Shown here: in pieces, positions 53,667 to 62,000 of the stretch
How the letters are laid out: each line of letters starts with the position of its first letter
Numbering within the stretch: position 1 is the first letter of the stretch
From: Nocardioides sp. JQ2195
Lineage (GTDB): Bacteria > Actinomycetota > Actinomycetes > Propionibacteriales > Nocardioidaceae
Direction of reading: 5' to 3'
Assembly (NCBI RefSeq): GCF_012272695.1
Contig: NZ_CP050902.1
Span: 1,054,001 to 1,118,000, forward strand
DNA: 64,000 nucleotides
The notes under the pieces: generated by a model
What the model was told of the DNA's origin: nothing
Databases searched by the model: none
What the model saw: the letters and a program-made list of their open reading frames with translations, nothing else
Translations under genes and position numbers: made by a program

Positions 53667-54805
53667 TCGACGAAGCGGGGGGCGGCGGCGTACCAGCCGA
53701 TGAGCAGCTGGGGGACGGTCAGCGCGAGCAGGAAGCCGAGCGGCCAGGTCCAGCCGCCGGTGCCGTCATAGATCGCGCCGACGGTGAACGGGCCGACCGC
53801 GGCCAGCAGGTAGCCGGCTGACTGGGTGAAGCCCGACAGCGCCGCGGTGCCGGCGGGGGTGCGCGAGCGGAGCCCGATCATGGTCAGGATCAGCGGGAAC
53901 GTGCAGGCGCCGATGCCGACCAGCGCCGCCCAGAGCACCGCCAGCGAGTGCGGCGCGAGCATCAGGCCGACGTACCCGATCGGGTAGCAGGCCATCACCG
54001 AGAGGAGCACGCCGCGCTGGGAGGTACGACGTGCGGCCGCGGCCGGGATCCACAGCGAGAGCGGGATGCTGACTGCGGCCAGCAGGCCGACCAGGAGTCC
54101 GGCATGGGTCGCGGAGTAGCCGTTGTCGCGCCAGAGCTGGGCGAACCAGCCGAAGACGGCGTAGGCCTGCAGTGACTGGAGGCCGAAGAACAGCGCCATC
54201 GCCAGCCCCAGGCGGGTGCGCGCGACCTGGACCAGGGTGATCGTGTGCGGCGCCGCGTCGAGGTGCTGGTCGTGGCCGATCATCCGCACCCACGGCAACG
54301 CGGCCACCACGGCCACGATCGCCCACACGCCCAGACCGGCCCGCCAGCCGCCGAAGGCATCGGCGACCGGCACCGTCAGCGTGAGGGCGCAGGTCAGGCC
54401 GACGGCCAGGGAGGTCGTGTAGAGCGCGGTGACCGGTCCGACCCGGTCGGGGAAGTGCAGCTTGACCAGCGAGGGCAGCAAGACGTTGGCCGCGGCCATG
54501 CCAGCCAGCGCCACGAGGGACAGCAGCAGGAACACGGCGGGGGAGTCGACCACGGCCCGCAGCCCGAGGCCGACGGCCACGGTGACGAGGGCCGCGAGGG
54601 TGACCCGGTGCACCCCGAGCCGACCCGCCAGCCACGGAGCGACGGCCCCGAAGCCGGCGAACGCGATCACCGGGAGCGAGGTGAGCACCCCGGCCACGGT
54701 GTGCGACATACGCAGGCCGTCGGTGACCTCGGCGAGCACCGGCCCGACGCTGACCGCCGCGGGGCGGAGGTTGACCGACAGCAGGACGATGGCAGCCAGG
54801 ATCAA
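53624..54805 (-). CDS. MFS transporter, CynX/NimT type
   Basis: A 393-residue transporter with about twelve helices. The N-terminal LSVNLRPAAVSVGPVLAEV and GVWAIVAVVAALPWVRM patterns are typical of the cyanate/nitroimidazole (CynX/NimT) family. The start is awkward: no ATG or GTG is available before the first helix, only TTG at 54805, which lies 11 bases after a strong hairpin. The last dozen codons (DELRVVDARTAPS) and the stop are made from repeat array B, so the native C-terminus has been replaced. The substrate is unknown. Confidence 0.83.
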   Translation of the reverse strand: MILAAIVLLSVNLRPAAVSVGPVLAEVTDGLRMSHTVAGVLTSLPVIAFAGFGAVAPWLAGRLGVHRVTLAALVTVAVGLGLRAVVDSPAVFLLLSLVALAGMAAANVLLPSLVKLHFPDRVGPVTALYTTSLAVGLTCALTLTVPVADAFGGWRAGLGVWAIVAVVAALPWVRMIGHDQHLDAAPHTITLVQVARTRLGLAMALFFGLQSLQAYAVFGWFAQLWRDNGYSATHAGLLVGLLAAVSIPLSLWIPAAAARRTSQRGVLLSVMACYPIGYVGLMLAPHSLAVLWAALVGIGACTFPLILTMIGLRSRTPAGTAALSGFTQSAGYLLAAVGPFTVGAIYDGTGGWTWPLGFLLALTVPQLLIGWYAAAPRFVEDELRVVDARTAPS

Positions 54806-54816
54806 GAGCGAACCAG

Positions 54817-54847
54817 AACGACCGCCGGGGGCCTCCCGGCGGTCGTT
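54817..54847 (-). terminator. Strong hairpin between the DUF4190 gene and the MFS gene
   Basis: AACGACCGCCGGG pairs perfectly with CCCGGCGGTCGTT (13 bp) around GGCCT. It lies 21 bases after the stop of the DUF4190-type gene and just before the MFS start on the same strand. Confidence 0.75.
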
Positions 54848-54867
54848 GCGGCGTGCGGAGTGACCAG

Positions 54868-55776
54868 TCAGGAGATCTTCTTGTCGACCTTCTCGTCGTC
54901 GCTGCGCTTGACGTAGCAGAGGAACTTCTCGTCGTCGGAGGGGTTGTTGTCCTCGTTGGCGATGCCGTACTCGACCTTGCCGTCGAGGGCGGTGTCGATC
55001 TCGCCGGCCTTGCTCTCGCCGAGGAGCGTGGAGCAGACACCGTAGGCAACGCCCGCGTCAGTGACGTCGTCAGGGTTGGTCGGCATGAACCCCGAGCTGG
55101 TGACCTCGTCGAAGGTGCCGACGTAGACGATCTCTCCGTCGTGCTCGTCGCTGCAGTCCTTCTTCGTCATCATCACCGAGTCATCGTTGACGTCGATGTT
55201 GGCGCACTGGCCGACCTCGGCGTTGTCGAGGTCGATGGTCTTCGACTCGAGGACGAAGACCGCGACGCCGATGCCGATGCTGAGCAGGGTGCCGATGATG
55301 CCGATGATGATCGCGGCGACGGCGGCCCAACGGCCCTTGCGCTGGCCGTTCTTGGTCCGGCCCAGGCCGATGAACCCGAGGATGACCGCGATGATGCCGA
55401 GGGGGCAGCAGACGAGGCTGATCACGAACGCCGCGATGGACAGACCGTCGGTGCCCTTCCCCGCGTCGTTGCCGCCCTGCCAGGCGCCGTACGGGTTGTT
55501 GGGGTCGTAGGCAGGTTGCCCGTAGGGCTGACCGTACGGCTGCTGCTGCCCGTAGGGCTGACCGTACGGCTGCTGCTGCCCGTAGGGCTGCTGGCCGTAC
55601 GCCGGTTGGTCGCCGTACGACGGTTGGTCGCCGTACGACGGCTGGTCGCCGTACGACGGTTGGCCGCCGTACGACGGCTGGTCGCCGTACGACGAGTGCG
55701 TCGGGGGCAGGTTCTCGTCACCGGAGTGGCTGTGGTCGCCCGAACCGGATCCGGGAGGGTTGGGAGGCTGGTTCAT
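54868..55776 (-). CDS. DUF4190 protein with repetitive Tyr/Gln/Pro N-terminus and septum-formation-like tail
   Basis: A 302-residue protein. Residues 28-90 are a low-complexity repeat (SYGDQP, then QQPYGQPYG units). Two membrane helices follow (IAAFVISLVCCPLGIIAVIL, the DUF4190 motif, and AAVAAIIIGIIGTLLSIGIG). The extracytoplasmic domain has VGQCANIDV and KDCSDEHDGEIVYVG, a Cys...C..EHD pattern seen in septum-formation family proteins. AAAGGA precedes the ATG at 55776. It starts nine bases after its upstream neighbour, a protein of similar layout, so the two form an operon. Confidence 0.8.
   Translation of the reverse strand: MNQPPNPPGSGSGDHSHSGDENLPPTHSSYGDQPSYGGQPSYGDQPSYGDQPSYGDQPAYGQQPYGQQQPYGQPYGQQQPYGQPYGQPAYDPNNPYGAWQGGNDAGKGTDGLSIAAFVISLVCCPLGIIAVILGFIGLGRTKNGQRKGRWAAVAAIIIGIIGTLLSIGIGVAVFVLESKTIDLDNAEVGQCANIDVNDDSVMMTKKDCSDEHDGEIVYVGTFDEVTSSGFMPTNPDDVTDAGVAYGVCSTLLGESKAGEIDTALDGKVEYGIANEDNNPSDDEKFLCYVKRSDDEKVDKKIS
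55521..55694 (-). repeat. Coding tandem repeats (30 bp x2, 18 bp x5)
   Basis: Two identical 30-bp units (55521-55550 and 55551-55580) code for QQQPYGQPYG. Beyond 55600, about five 18-bp units code for SYGDQP. Such arrays gain and lose units, so the length of this domain may vary between strains. Confidence 0.82.
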
Positions 55777-55785
55777 GGGGTTCCT

Positions 55786-56616
55786 TTACTGGACGATCTG
55801 TGAGTCGAGCTTCTCGCCGTCGCTGTTGCGGATGAAGCAGATGACGTCGTCGCCCTCGGAGGGGTCGTCGCTGGCCACCAGGGGGCGGACCTCGTTGCCC
55901 TCACCGGTCAGGTCGTCGAAGGCAACGCCCGCGCTCTCGAGCTCCTCGACGCAGGTGCTGCCGACGGCGTCGATGTCGAAGTCGTCGGCCTGGTCGCCGT
56001 CGAGCGCGTAGGTGGCGAACACCTCGGCGTCGTGCTCCTCGTCGCAGTCGGTCTCCTCGATGGATCCGATCGTGCCCTCGCCGTCGGCGATGTCGCTGCT
56101 CGTCAGGCACTGGCCTGCCTCGAGGTCATCGACCGACACCCCGTCGGCCGTGTCGTCGTCGCCCGTGAACGCGATGACGGCCCAGATCGCGCCGGCGATC
56201 AGGAGGATCAGCACCAGGAGGAGGACCGGGATCAGGATCTTCTTCGTGCCGCCGCTGCCCGAGCCACCGCCCGAGCCACTGCCCGAGCTGGCACCCTGCG
56301 GACCGGCGTAGGGCTGCTGCTGGAACTGCTGCTGCGGCGGGCCGCCGTACTGGCCGTAGCCCTGTTGCTGGGGCTGCCCGTAGGGGTTGTGCTGCTGGGG
56401 CTGCTGGGGCTGGCCGTAGGGGTTGTGCTGCTGCGGCGGACCGTAGGGGTTGCCCTGCTGCGGTTGCTGGGGCTGGCCGTAGGGGTTGTGCTGCTGCGGT
56501 GGACCGTAGGGGTTGCCCTGCTGCGGTTGCTGGGGCTGGCCGTAGGGGTTGCCCTGCTGCGGCTGGTGACGGGTGGGTTCCTCAGGCGAGCCGGGGTACG
56601 GCGGCTGGTTGGACAT
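55786..56616 (-). CDS. Septum-formation family protein with Pro/Gln/Tyr-rich N-terminus
   Basis: A 276-residue protein. The first 115 residues are a disordered QQGNPYGPPQQHNPYGQPQ-type repeat ending in a Gly/Ser linker. One membrane helix follows (ILIPVLLLVLILLIAGAIW). The extracellular domain has DLEAGQCLTSSD and EETDCDEEHDAEVFATY, the septum-formation domain pattern, with a further Cys pair (STCVEELES, VICFIRN). GGAAGG lies seven bases before the ATG at 56616. It heads a two-gene operon with the DUF4190 protein; both probably act at the cell envelope, but no direct division role is shown. Confidence 0.82.
   Translation of the reverse strand: MSNQPPYPGSPEEPTRHQPQQGNPYGQPQQPQQGNPYGPPQQHNPYGQPQQPQQGNPYGPPQQHNPYGQPQQPQQHNPYGQPQQQGYGQYGGPPQQQFQQQPYAGPQGASSGSGSGGGSGSGGTKKILIPVLLLVLILLIAGAIWAVIAFTGDDDTADGVSVDDLEAGQCLTSSDIADGEGTIGSIEETDCDEEHDAEVFATYALDGDQADDFDIDAVGSTCVEELESAGVAFDDLTGEGNEVRPLVASDDPSEGDDVICFIRNSDGEKLDSQIVQ
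56428..56553 (-). repeat. 63-bp coding tandem repeat (two units)
   Basis: Two nearly identical 63-bp units (56428-56490 and 56491-56553) each code for a 21-residue stretch of the form GNPYGQPQQPQQ plus GNPYGPPQQ. Degenerate copies extend on both sides. Confidence 0.82.
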
Positions 56617-56750
56617 CTTCTGACCTTCCGGGTCGGCTGCTGGTGGCCCCAAGAGGTTGCTCTTCGAACGACTGCGATCGGCTGCAGACTATCCGAACCA
56701 GCGAGCGTCCAAACCTGCCAACCCCGCCCCTTTGTCAGCGGCAGGGAGCA

Positions 56751-56768
56751 TGCTGCATGCATGCAGCA
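56751..56768. promoter_or_regulatory. 18-bp perfect palindrome over a start codon
   Basis: TGCTGCATGCATGCAGCA is fully self-complementary and includes the ATG at 56761 of the winged-helix protein. It is well placed as an operator or as a translation-blocking hairpin. It is also about 130 bases upstream of the divergent septum-formation gene. Confidence 0.55.
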
Positions 56769-57942
56769 CATCGACGACGACCAGCGTCGGGCTCGCCTGG
56801 CCGGGCGCCACGGCATCGCCCCGTCCCACAGGTTCCACGATCCGGTGGAGGTGGTCCGGGCCATGACCGTGCTGCACGCGACCGAGGCAGCCAGCGTCCA
56901 CCTGGCCGTGGCCGCCCGGTCGGGGTGCTGCGTCGCCGACGTCGACGCCGCGTTGTACGACGACCGCAGCCTCGTCAAGCAGCTGGCGATGCGGCGCACC
57001 CTCTTCGTCTTCCCCCGCGACCTGCTGCCGGCAGCCTGGGGGAGCGCCTCGTCACGCGTCGCCCAGCAGGAGCACGGCAGGATCAGCAGGGACGTGGTCC
57101 GATCGGGTATCGCCGACGACGGTGACCGCTGGCTGGCGCGCGCGGGGGCAGCGGTGCTCGACTTCGTCCGGGACGGTGACCGCTCCACGGCCGAGATCCG
57201 CGAGGCGGTGCCCGAGATCAGCGGCACGGTCACCGTCGGGTCGGCCACGTCCAAGTGGGGCGGCGAGGTTCCCGTGGCGCCGCGTGTGCTCACTTGGCTC
57301 GGAGCTCGCGGGCTGCTGGTCCGGGGCGTCAACTCAGGTCACTGGCGCCTGGCCCGCGCCCGATGGACCACGGTCGACGACTGGCTCGGGGAGGAGCCCC
57401 GCCCGCTGACACCCGAGGCGGGGTACGCCGAGCTCGTGCGCCGTTGGCTGGCGACGTTCGGCCCGGGAACCACCAAGGACATCCAGTGGTGGCTCGGTTC
57501 GACGGCGACCGCTGCCCGCCGGGCGCTGGTGGACGTGGCGGCCGTCGAGGTGTCCCTCGACGGTGGAGCCACGGGTTGGGTGCTGCCCGATGACCTTGAG
57601 CCGGTGGACCCGGTCGGTGACTGGGCGGCCCTGCTCCCGGTGCTCGACCCGACCACCATGGGGTGGAAGCAACGAGACTTCTACCTCCGCCCCCAGGACA
57701 CGCCCTTCCTCTTCGACAGCAACGGCAACGCGGGGACGACCGCGTGGTGGAACGGTCGGATCGTCGGCTGCTGGGTGCAGGACGACCAGGGTGTGGTCTC
57801 GGTGGTGCCGCGGGAGCCCCTGTCGCGGGCCGCCACGAGCGCGTTGGCCACCGAGGCCGACCGGCTGACGGCCTGGCTCGGCGGCGTGCGCATCTCCAGC
57901 GTCTACTCCTCACGGCAGATGAAATCGGCTCGGCTGCCCTGA
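56761..57942 (+). CDS. Winged helix DNA-binding domain-containing protein (HTH_42 family)
   Basis: A 393-residue protein of the HTH_42 family (relatives include the YcaQ/AlkX-type DNA glycosylases). Visible landmarks are VVRAMTVLHATEAASVHLAV, LVKQLAMRRTLFVFPRDL, RWLATFGPGTTKDIQWWLG and LLPVLDPTTMGWKQRDFYL. HTH_42 proteins recognise damaged DNA or crosslinks; this actinobacterial branch is uncharacterised. The start is the ATG within a perfect palindrome; no separate ribosome site is visible. Confidence 0.84.
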   Translation: MQHIDDDQRRARLAGRHGIAPSHRFHDPVEVVRAMTVLHATEAASVHLAVAARSGCCVADVDAALYDDRSLVKQLAMRRTLFVFPRDLLPAAWGSASSRVAQQEHGRISRDVVRSGIADDGDRWLARAGAAVLDFVRDGDRSTAEIREAVPEISGTVTVGSATSKWGGEVPVAPRVLTWLGARGLLVRGVNSGHWRLARARWTTVDDWLGEEPRPLTPEAGYAELVRRWLATFGPGTTKDIQWWLGSTATAARRALVDVAAVEVSLDGGATGWVLPDDLEPVDPVGDWAALLPVLDPTTMGWKQRDFYLRPQDTPFLFDSNGNAGTTAWWNGRIVGCWVQDDQGVVSVVPREPLSRAATSALATEADRLTAWLGGVRISSVYSSRQMKSARLP

Positions 57943-57947
57943 GCGGA

Positions 57948-57953
57948 TATCGT
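57948..57953 (+). promoter_or_regulatory. -10 box for the leaderless TIGR03936 gene
   Basis: TATCGT ends six bases before the GTG at 57960. It implies that the gene has its own promoter and no longer depends on transcription from the TIGR03960 gene. Confidence 0.5.
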
Positions 57954-57959
57954 GCGTGC

Positions 57960-58667
57960 GTGCGCGAACAGCCAGAACAGCAAGCCCCTCCGGTCCAGCG
58001 ACTGCGGATCCGCTATGCCAAGCGTGGTCGGATGCGCTTCACCAGCCACCGTGACTTCAGCCGGGCCTTCGAACGTGCCGTCTTCCGCGCCCAGGTGCCG
58101 ATGGCCTACTCATCGGGCTTCAACCCCCACCCGCGCATCTCTTACGCCGGCGCGGCGCCGACCGGCTCGGCCAGCGAGGCGGAATACCTCGAGATCGCGC
58201 TGGCGCAGGTGGTCGACCCTGCCGGCGTCAGGGAACAACTCGTGGAGGCCCTGCCCCCGGGGTTGGACATCCTCGAGGTCGCCGAGTCCCGCGGGGGCTC
58301 GCTCGCTGAGCTGCTCCAGGCCAGCCACTGGCAGCTGGACCTGGCGGTGGACCCCGACGTTGCGGCGGCGGCCGTCGAGAAGTTCCTGGCTGCTGACGAG
58401 GTCTCCGTCGAGCGGATGACGAAGAAGGGGCTGCGCACCTTCGACTGCCGTGCCGCGGTGCGCTCCATGACCTCGTCGCCCACCCAGCGTGGTGTGCGAC
58501 TCGACGTCCTGCTCGTGCACGGAGTGCCCAGCGTCCGTCCCGACGACGTCCTCACCGGACTCCGCGTCGCAGCGGGGTTGGAAGCAGCTGCCGGCGGCAC
58601 CCTGTTGACGCGTGCCGCCCAGGGCCGGCTGCTCAAGGACGACACGATCGGCGACCCGCTGGCCTGA
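57960..58667 (+). CDS. TIGR03936-family radical SAM-linked protein (DUF2344)
   Basis: A 235-residue protein with the family start QRLRIRYAKRGRMRFTSHRD and continuing AYSSGFNPHPRISYAGAAPT, EYLEIALAQ, ALPPGLDILEVAE and a C-terminal LRVAAGLEAAAGGTLLTRAAQ. The family is defined by being encoded next to or fused with TIGR03960 radical SAM proteins; its role is unknown, and an RNA-binding or tRNA-modification role has been guessed. Here it lies 5.2 kb from that partner, directly upstream of RNase E, as in many actinobacteria. Confidence 0.9.
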   Translation: MREQPEQQAPPVQRLRIRYAKRGRMRFTSHRDFSRAFERAVFRAQVPMAYSSGFNPHPRISYAGAAPTGSASEAEYLEIALAQVVDPAGVREQLVEALPPGLDILEVAESRGGSLAELLQASHWQLDLAVDPDVAAAAVEKFLAADEVSVERMTKKGLRTFDCRAAVRSMTSSPTQRGVRLDVLLVHGVPSVRPDDVLTGLRVAAGLEAAAGGTLLTRAAQGRLLKDDTIGDPLA

Positions 58668-59002
58668 TCGCCAGTGGCCGGGTTTGCGGATCTGTGTGCG
58701 ATACTCGCCACAGGTCACCGTGGGCGGCTTGCCGCCGACACCGACCCGACGACGTTCTCGCCGAGGCCAGACAAGGTCTCGGCACATGAAGTGGAGGTCG
58801 TCACCAGACCGCGACGCGGCTCCGTGTTGGTGAGAGCAACACGATTGCCCGGCGACCGCGGCAGGTGGCAGCTGAGGCTTGATGACGCACGACGGAGATC
58901 TCGTCGCCACCCGAAGGCTTTGCGCTGGTGCGCCGAACGGCGTGCCAGCGTCCGACTGGCACCGGGCCCGTGAAGACGGCCGCGGTCGCCGAGGAGAGCA
59001 CC
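58668..59002 (+). other. Long leader or promoter region of rne with a hairpin
   Basis: These 335 bases contain no convincing gene. A short forward frame (58674-58973) is Arg-rich and looks like read-through of GC-rich DNA. A hairpin at 58760-58783 (GCCGAGGCC, loop AGACAA, GGTCTCGGC) is the main structure. RNase E messages often have long structured leaders used for self-control, so this may be such a leader; that is inference. Confidence 0.45.
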
Positions 59003-62000
59003 ATGCTCGACGACGACAACAGCACCACTGCCGGAAGTCCTGACGAAGCGGGTTCCGAGTCCTCGGTCCCGACCGAGGCTCCGGCGAAGAAGGCCGCACC
59101 GCGCAAGAGTGCCGCCAAGAAGACCACGGCCAAGAAGGCCGCCACCCGCAAGAGCGCGGCCAAGAAGACCGCGGCCACCCCGACCACCGAGCCGGCAGAC
59201 CCGGCGGCCGAGGGCGGCGAGGTGGTCGAGGCCCCGGCGAAGAAGACCGCTGCCAAGAAGACCGCCGCGAAGAAGACGGCGGCCAAGAAGACCGCAGCCA
59301 AGAAGTCCACTCCCCGCAAGACTGCGGTGAAGCAGGTGGCGGCTCCCGAGGCGGAACCCGTCGATTCATCGAGCGCTGAGGCAGCATCGGCTCCGGCCGT
59401 GCTCTTCCAGGCGCCGGAGGCCACCAAGGCCCCCGTCCGTCGCACGCGCAAGACCACCCAGGTGAAGCAGGTCCCGGCGCCCGACGCGGCCTCGGAGACC
59501 GTCGAGCCCGCGGCGTCGACGACCCCTGCCGACACGACTGCAGGCGATGTCCCGGCCGAGGGTGCGGCTGAGGGTGCGGCCGAGGCTTCCGCCAGCCCGG
59601 AGGAGGCCTCGGAGAAGAAGCCGAAGGCCGCCAGGTCCACCCCGAAGAAGTCCGAGCAGAAGAAGGCCGGACCGAAGAAGTCCACGAAGAAGGCCGCCGG
59701 CTCCGACGAGTCCGCCGAGGGCGGTGCCGAGGACGCCGGTGAGGAAGAGTCCGACGCCGGGACCGAGGCCCCCGAGGCCCCCGAGAAGCCCGTGAAGGGC
59801 CAGAAGAAGTCCAAGAAGGACCAGACGTCCCCCGCCGCGGGAGAGACCCAGGAGCTGAAGGCGGACGCCGCGGACTCCGAGGCGGCCGACGAGTCGGACG
59901 AATCCGGCGATGCCGACGCCGATGCCTCCGACGGTGAGGGCTCGGGTGGTCCCCGCCGTCGCCGTCGCCGTGGCGGACGCCGTCGCCGCAAGTCCAGCGA
60001 CTCCGACGGCAACGAGCACGACAGCGACAGCGACCAGGACGCCGACGACCGCGAGGGCAAGGACTCGGATGACGCGGCTGACGCGGAGGGGGGAGACGGA
60101 TCAGGCAGCCGTCGCCGCCGCCGTCGTCGCCGTGCCGGTGACAACAACGGTGGCTCGGGCGACGACCCGGAGAACACCGTCACGCGGGTCCGTCAGGGCC
60201 GCAGCGTGGAGGACCAGATCACCGCGGTCACCGGCTCCACCCGCCTCGAGGCCAAGAAGCAGCGCCGCCGTGAGGGGCGCGAGGCCGGTCGACGTCGGGC
60301 GCCCATCGTCAGCGAGGCCGAGTTCCTGGCCCGGCGTGAGTCGGTCGACCGCAAGATGGTCATCCGCCAGAAGAAGGAGCTCACCCAGATCGCCGTGCTC
60401 GAGGACAAGGTCCTCGTCGAGCACTACGTGGCCCGGGAGTCGCAGAACTCCCTGATCGGCAACGTCTACGTCGGTCGGGTGCAGAACGTCCTGCCGTCCA
60501 TGGAGGCGGCCTTCGTCGACATCGGCAAGGGCCGCAACGCGGTCATCTACGCCGGTGAGATCAACTGGGCGGGACTGGGCCACAAGGACGGCCAGCCGCG
60601 CAAGATCGAGTCGGTGCTCTCCAGCGGTCAGTCGATCCTGGTGCAGGTCACCAAGGACCCGATCGGTCACAAGGGTGCTCGCCTGACTGGGCAGGTCAGC
60701 CTGGCCGGCCGGTTCCTGGTCTACGTCCCCGACGGCACGACCAGCGGCATCTCGCGCAAGCTCCCCGACACCGAGCGCAGTCGCCTCAAGGCCGCGCTCA
60801 AGGAGATCGTCCCCGACTCGGCCGGCGTCATCGTGCGTACGGCGGCCGAGGGCGCCTCCGAGGACGAGCTGACCCGCGACGTCGAGCGGCTCAAGGCCCG
60901 CTGGGAGGACATCGAGGCCAAGTCGAAGTCCGGCGGTTCCCCGAAGCTCCTCTACGGAGAGCCCGACCTCACGCTCAAGGTCGTGCGCGACCTGTTCACC
61001 GAAGACTTCTCCCAGCTCGTCATCGAGGGCGACGAGGCCTGGGAGACGGTTCGCGACTACGTCTCCCACATGGCTCCCGACCTCGAGGAGCGGATGGAGA
61101 AGTTCGAGTCCGACAACGGCACGGACTCGTTCGCGGCCCACCGGATCGACGAGCAGATCGCCAAGGGCGTCGACCGAAAGGTCTGGCTCCCCTCAGGTGG
61201 ATCGCTGATCATCGACCGCACCGAGGCGATGACGGTGGTCGACGTCAACACCGGCAAGTTCACCGGTTCCGGCGGAAACCTCGAGGAGACGGTCACCAAG
61301 AACAACCTCGAGGCGGCCGAGGAGATCGTGCGCCAGCTGCGGTTGCGCGACATCGGGGGCATCATCGTCGTCGACTTCATCGACATGGTGCTCGAGAGCA
61401 ACCGCGACCTGGTGCTGCGCCGTCTCGTCGAGTGCCTCGGCCGTGACCGCACCCGCCACCAGGTGGCCGAGGTGACCTCGCTGGGCCTGGTCCAGATGAC
61501 GCGCAAGCGCATCGGCACGGGCCTGCTCGAGGCGTTCAGCGAGGACTGCGAGCACTGCCAGGGACGCGGCGTCGTGGTGCACGACATGCCGATCGAACCG
61601 AGGAAGTCCGACGACGGCGGCGGCCGCGCCACCGGTGGCCGACGTGGTCGGGGTCGCGGCAAGGGCGACGGCAGCGACGGCAGCAACCAGTCGGGCAGCA
61701 ACCAGTCGGGCAACAACAGCGGTGGCCGGAACAGTGGCCAGCAGTCGTCCCCGGCGGCCCCGTCGCCGAAGGACGTCGCGGCGATGGCCAAGGCCGAGAA
61801 CGCCGACAAGCCGCCGGTCGACGAGGTGCCTGCCCACCAGGTCACGAAGGACCAGGGCTCGCCCGAGACCGCCGCGCCCGCGGCCACCCCGTCCGAGACC
61901 GCGCCCGCGGCCTCCTCGTCCGAGACCGCCGCGCCTGCGGCCGAGGTCGCACCGAGCGGCGCCGACGAGGCGCCGGCCGTGGTGAGGACCACACGCCGAC

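Noticed and set aside
58674..58973. Possible 99-residue gene before rne
   Set aside because: It has no recognisable domain, an Arg-rich composition typical of read-through in GC-rich DNA, and no ribosome site. I treat it as leader DNA.
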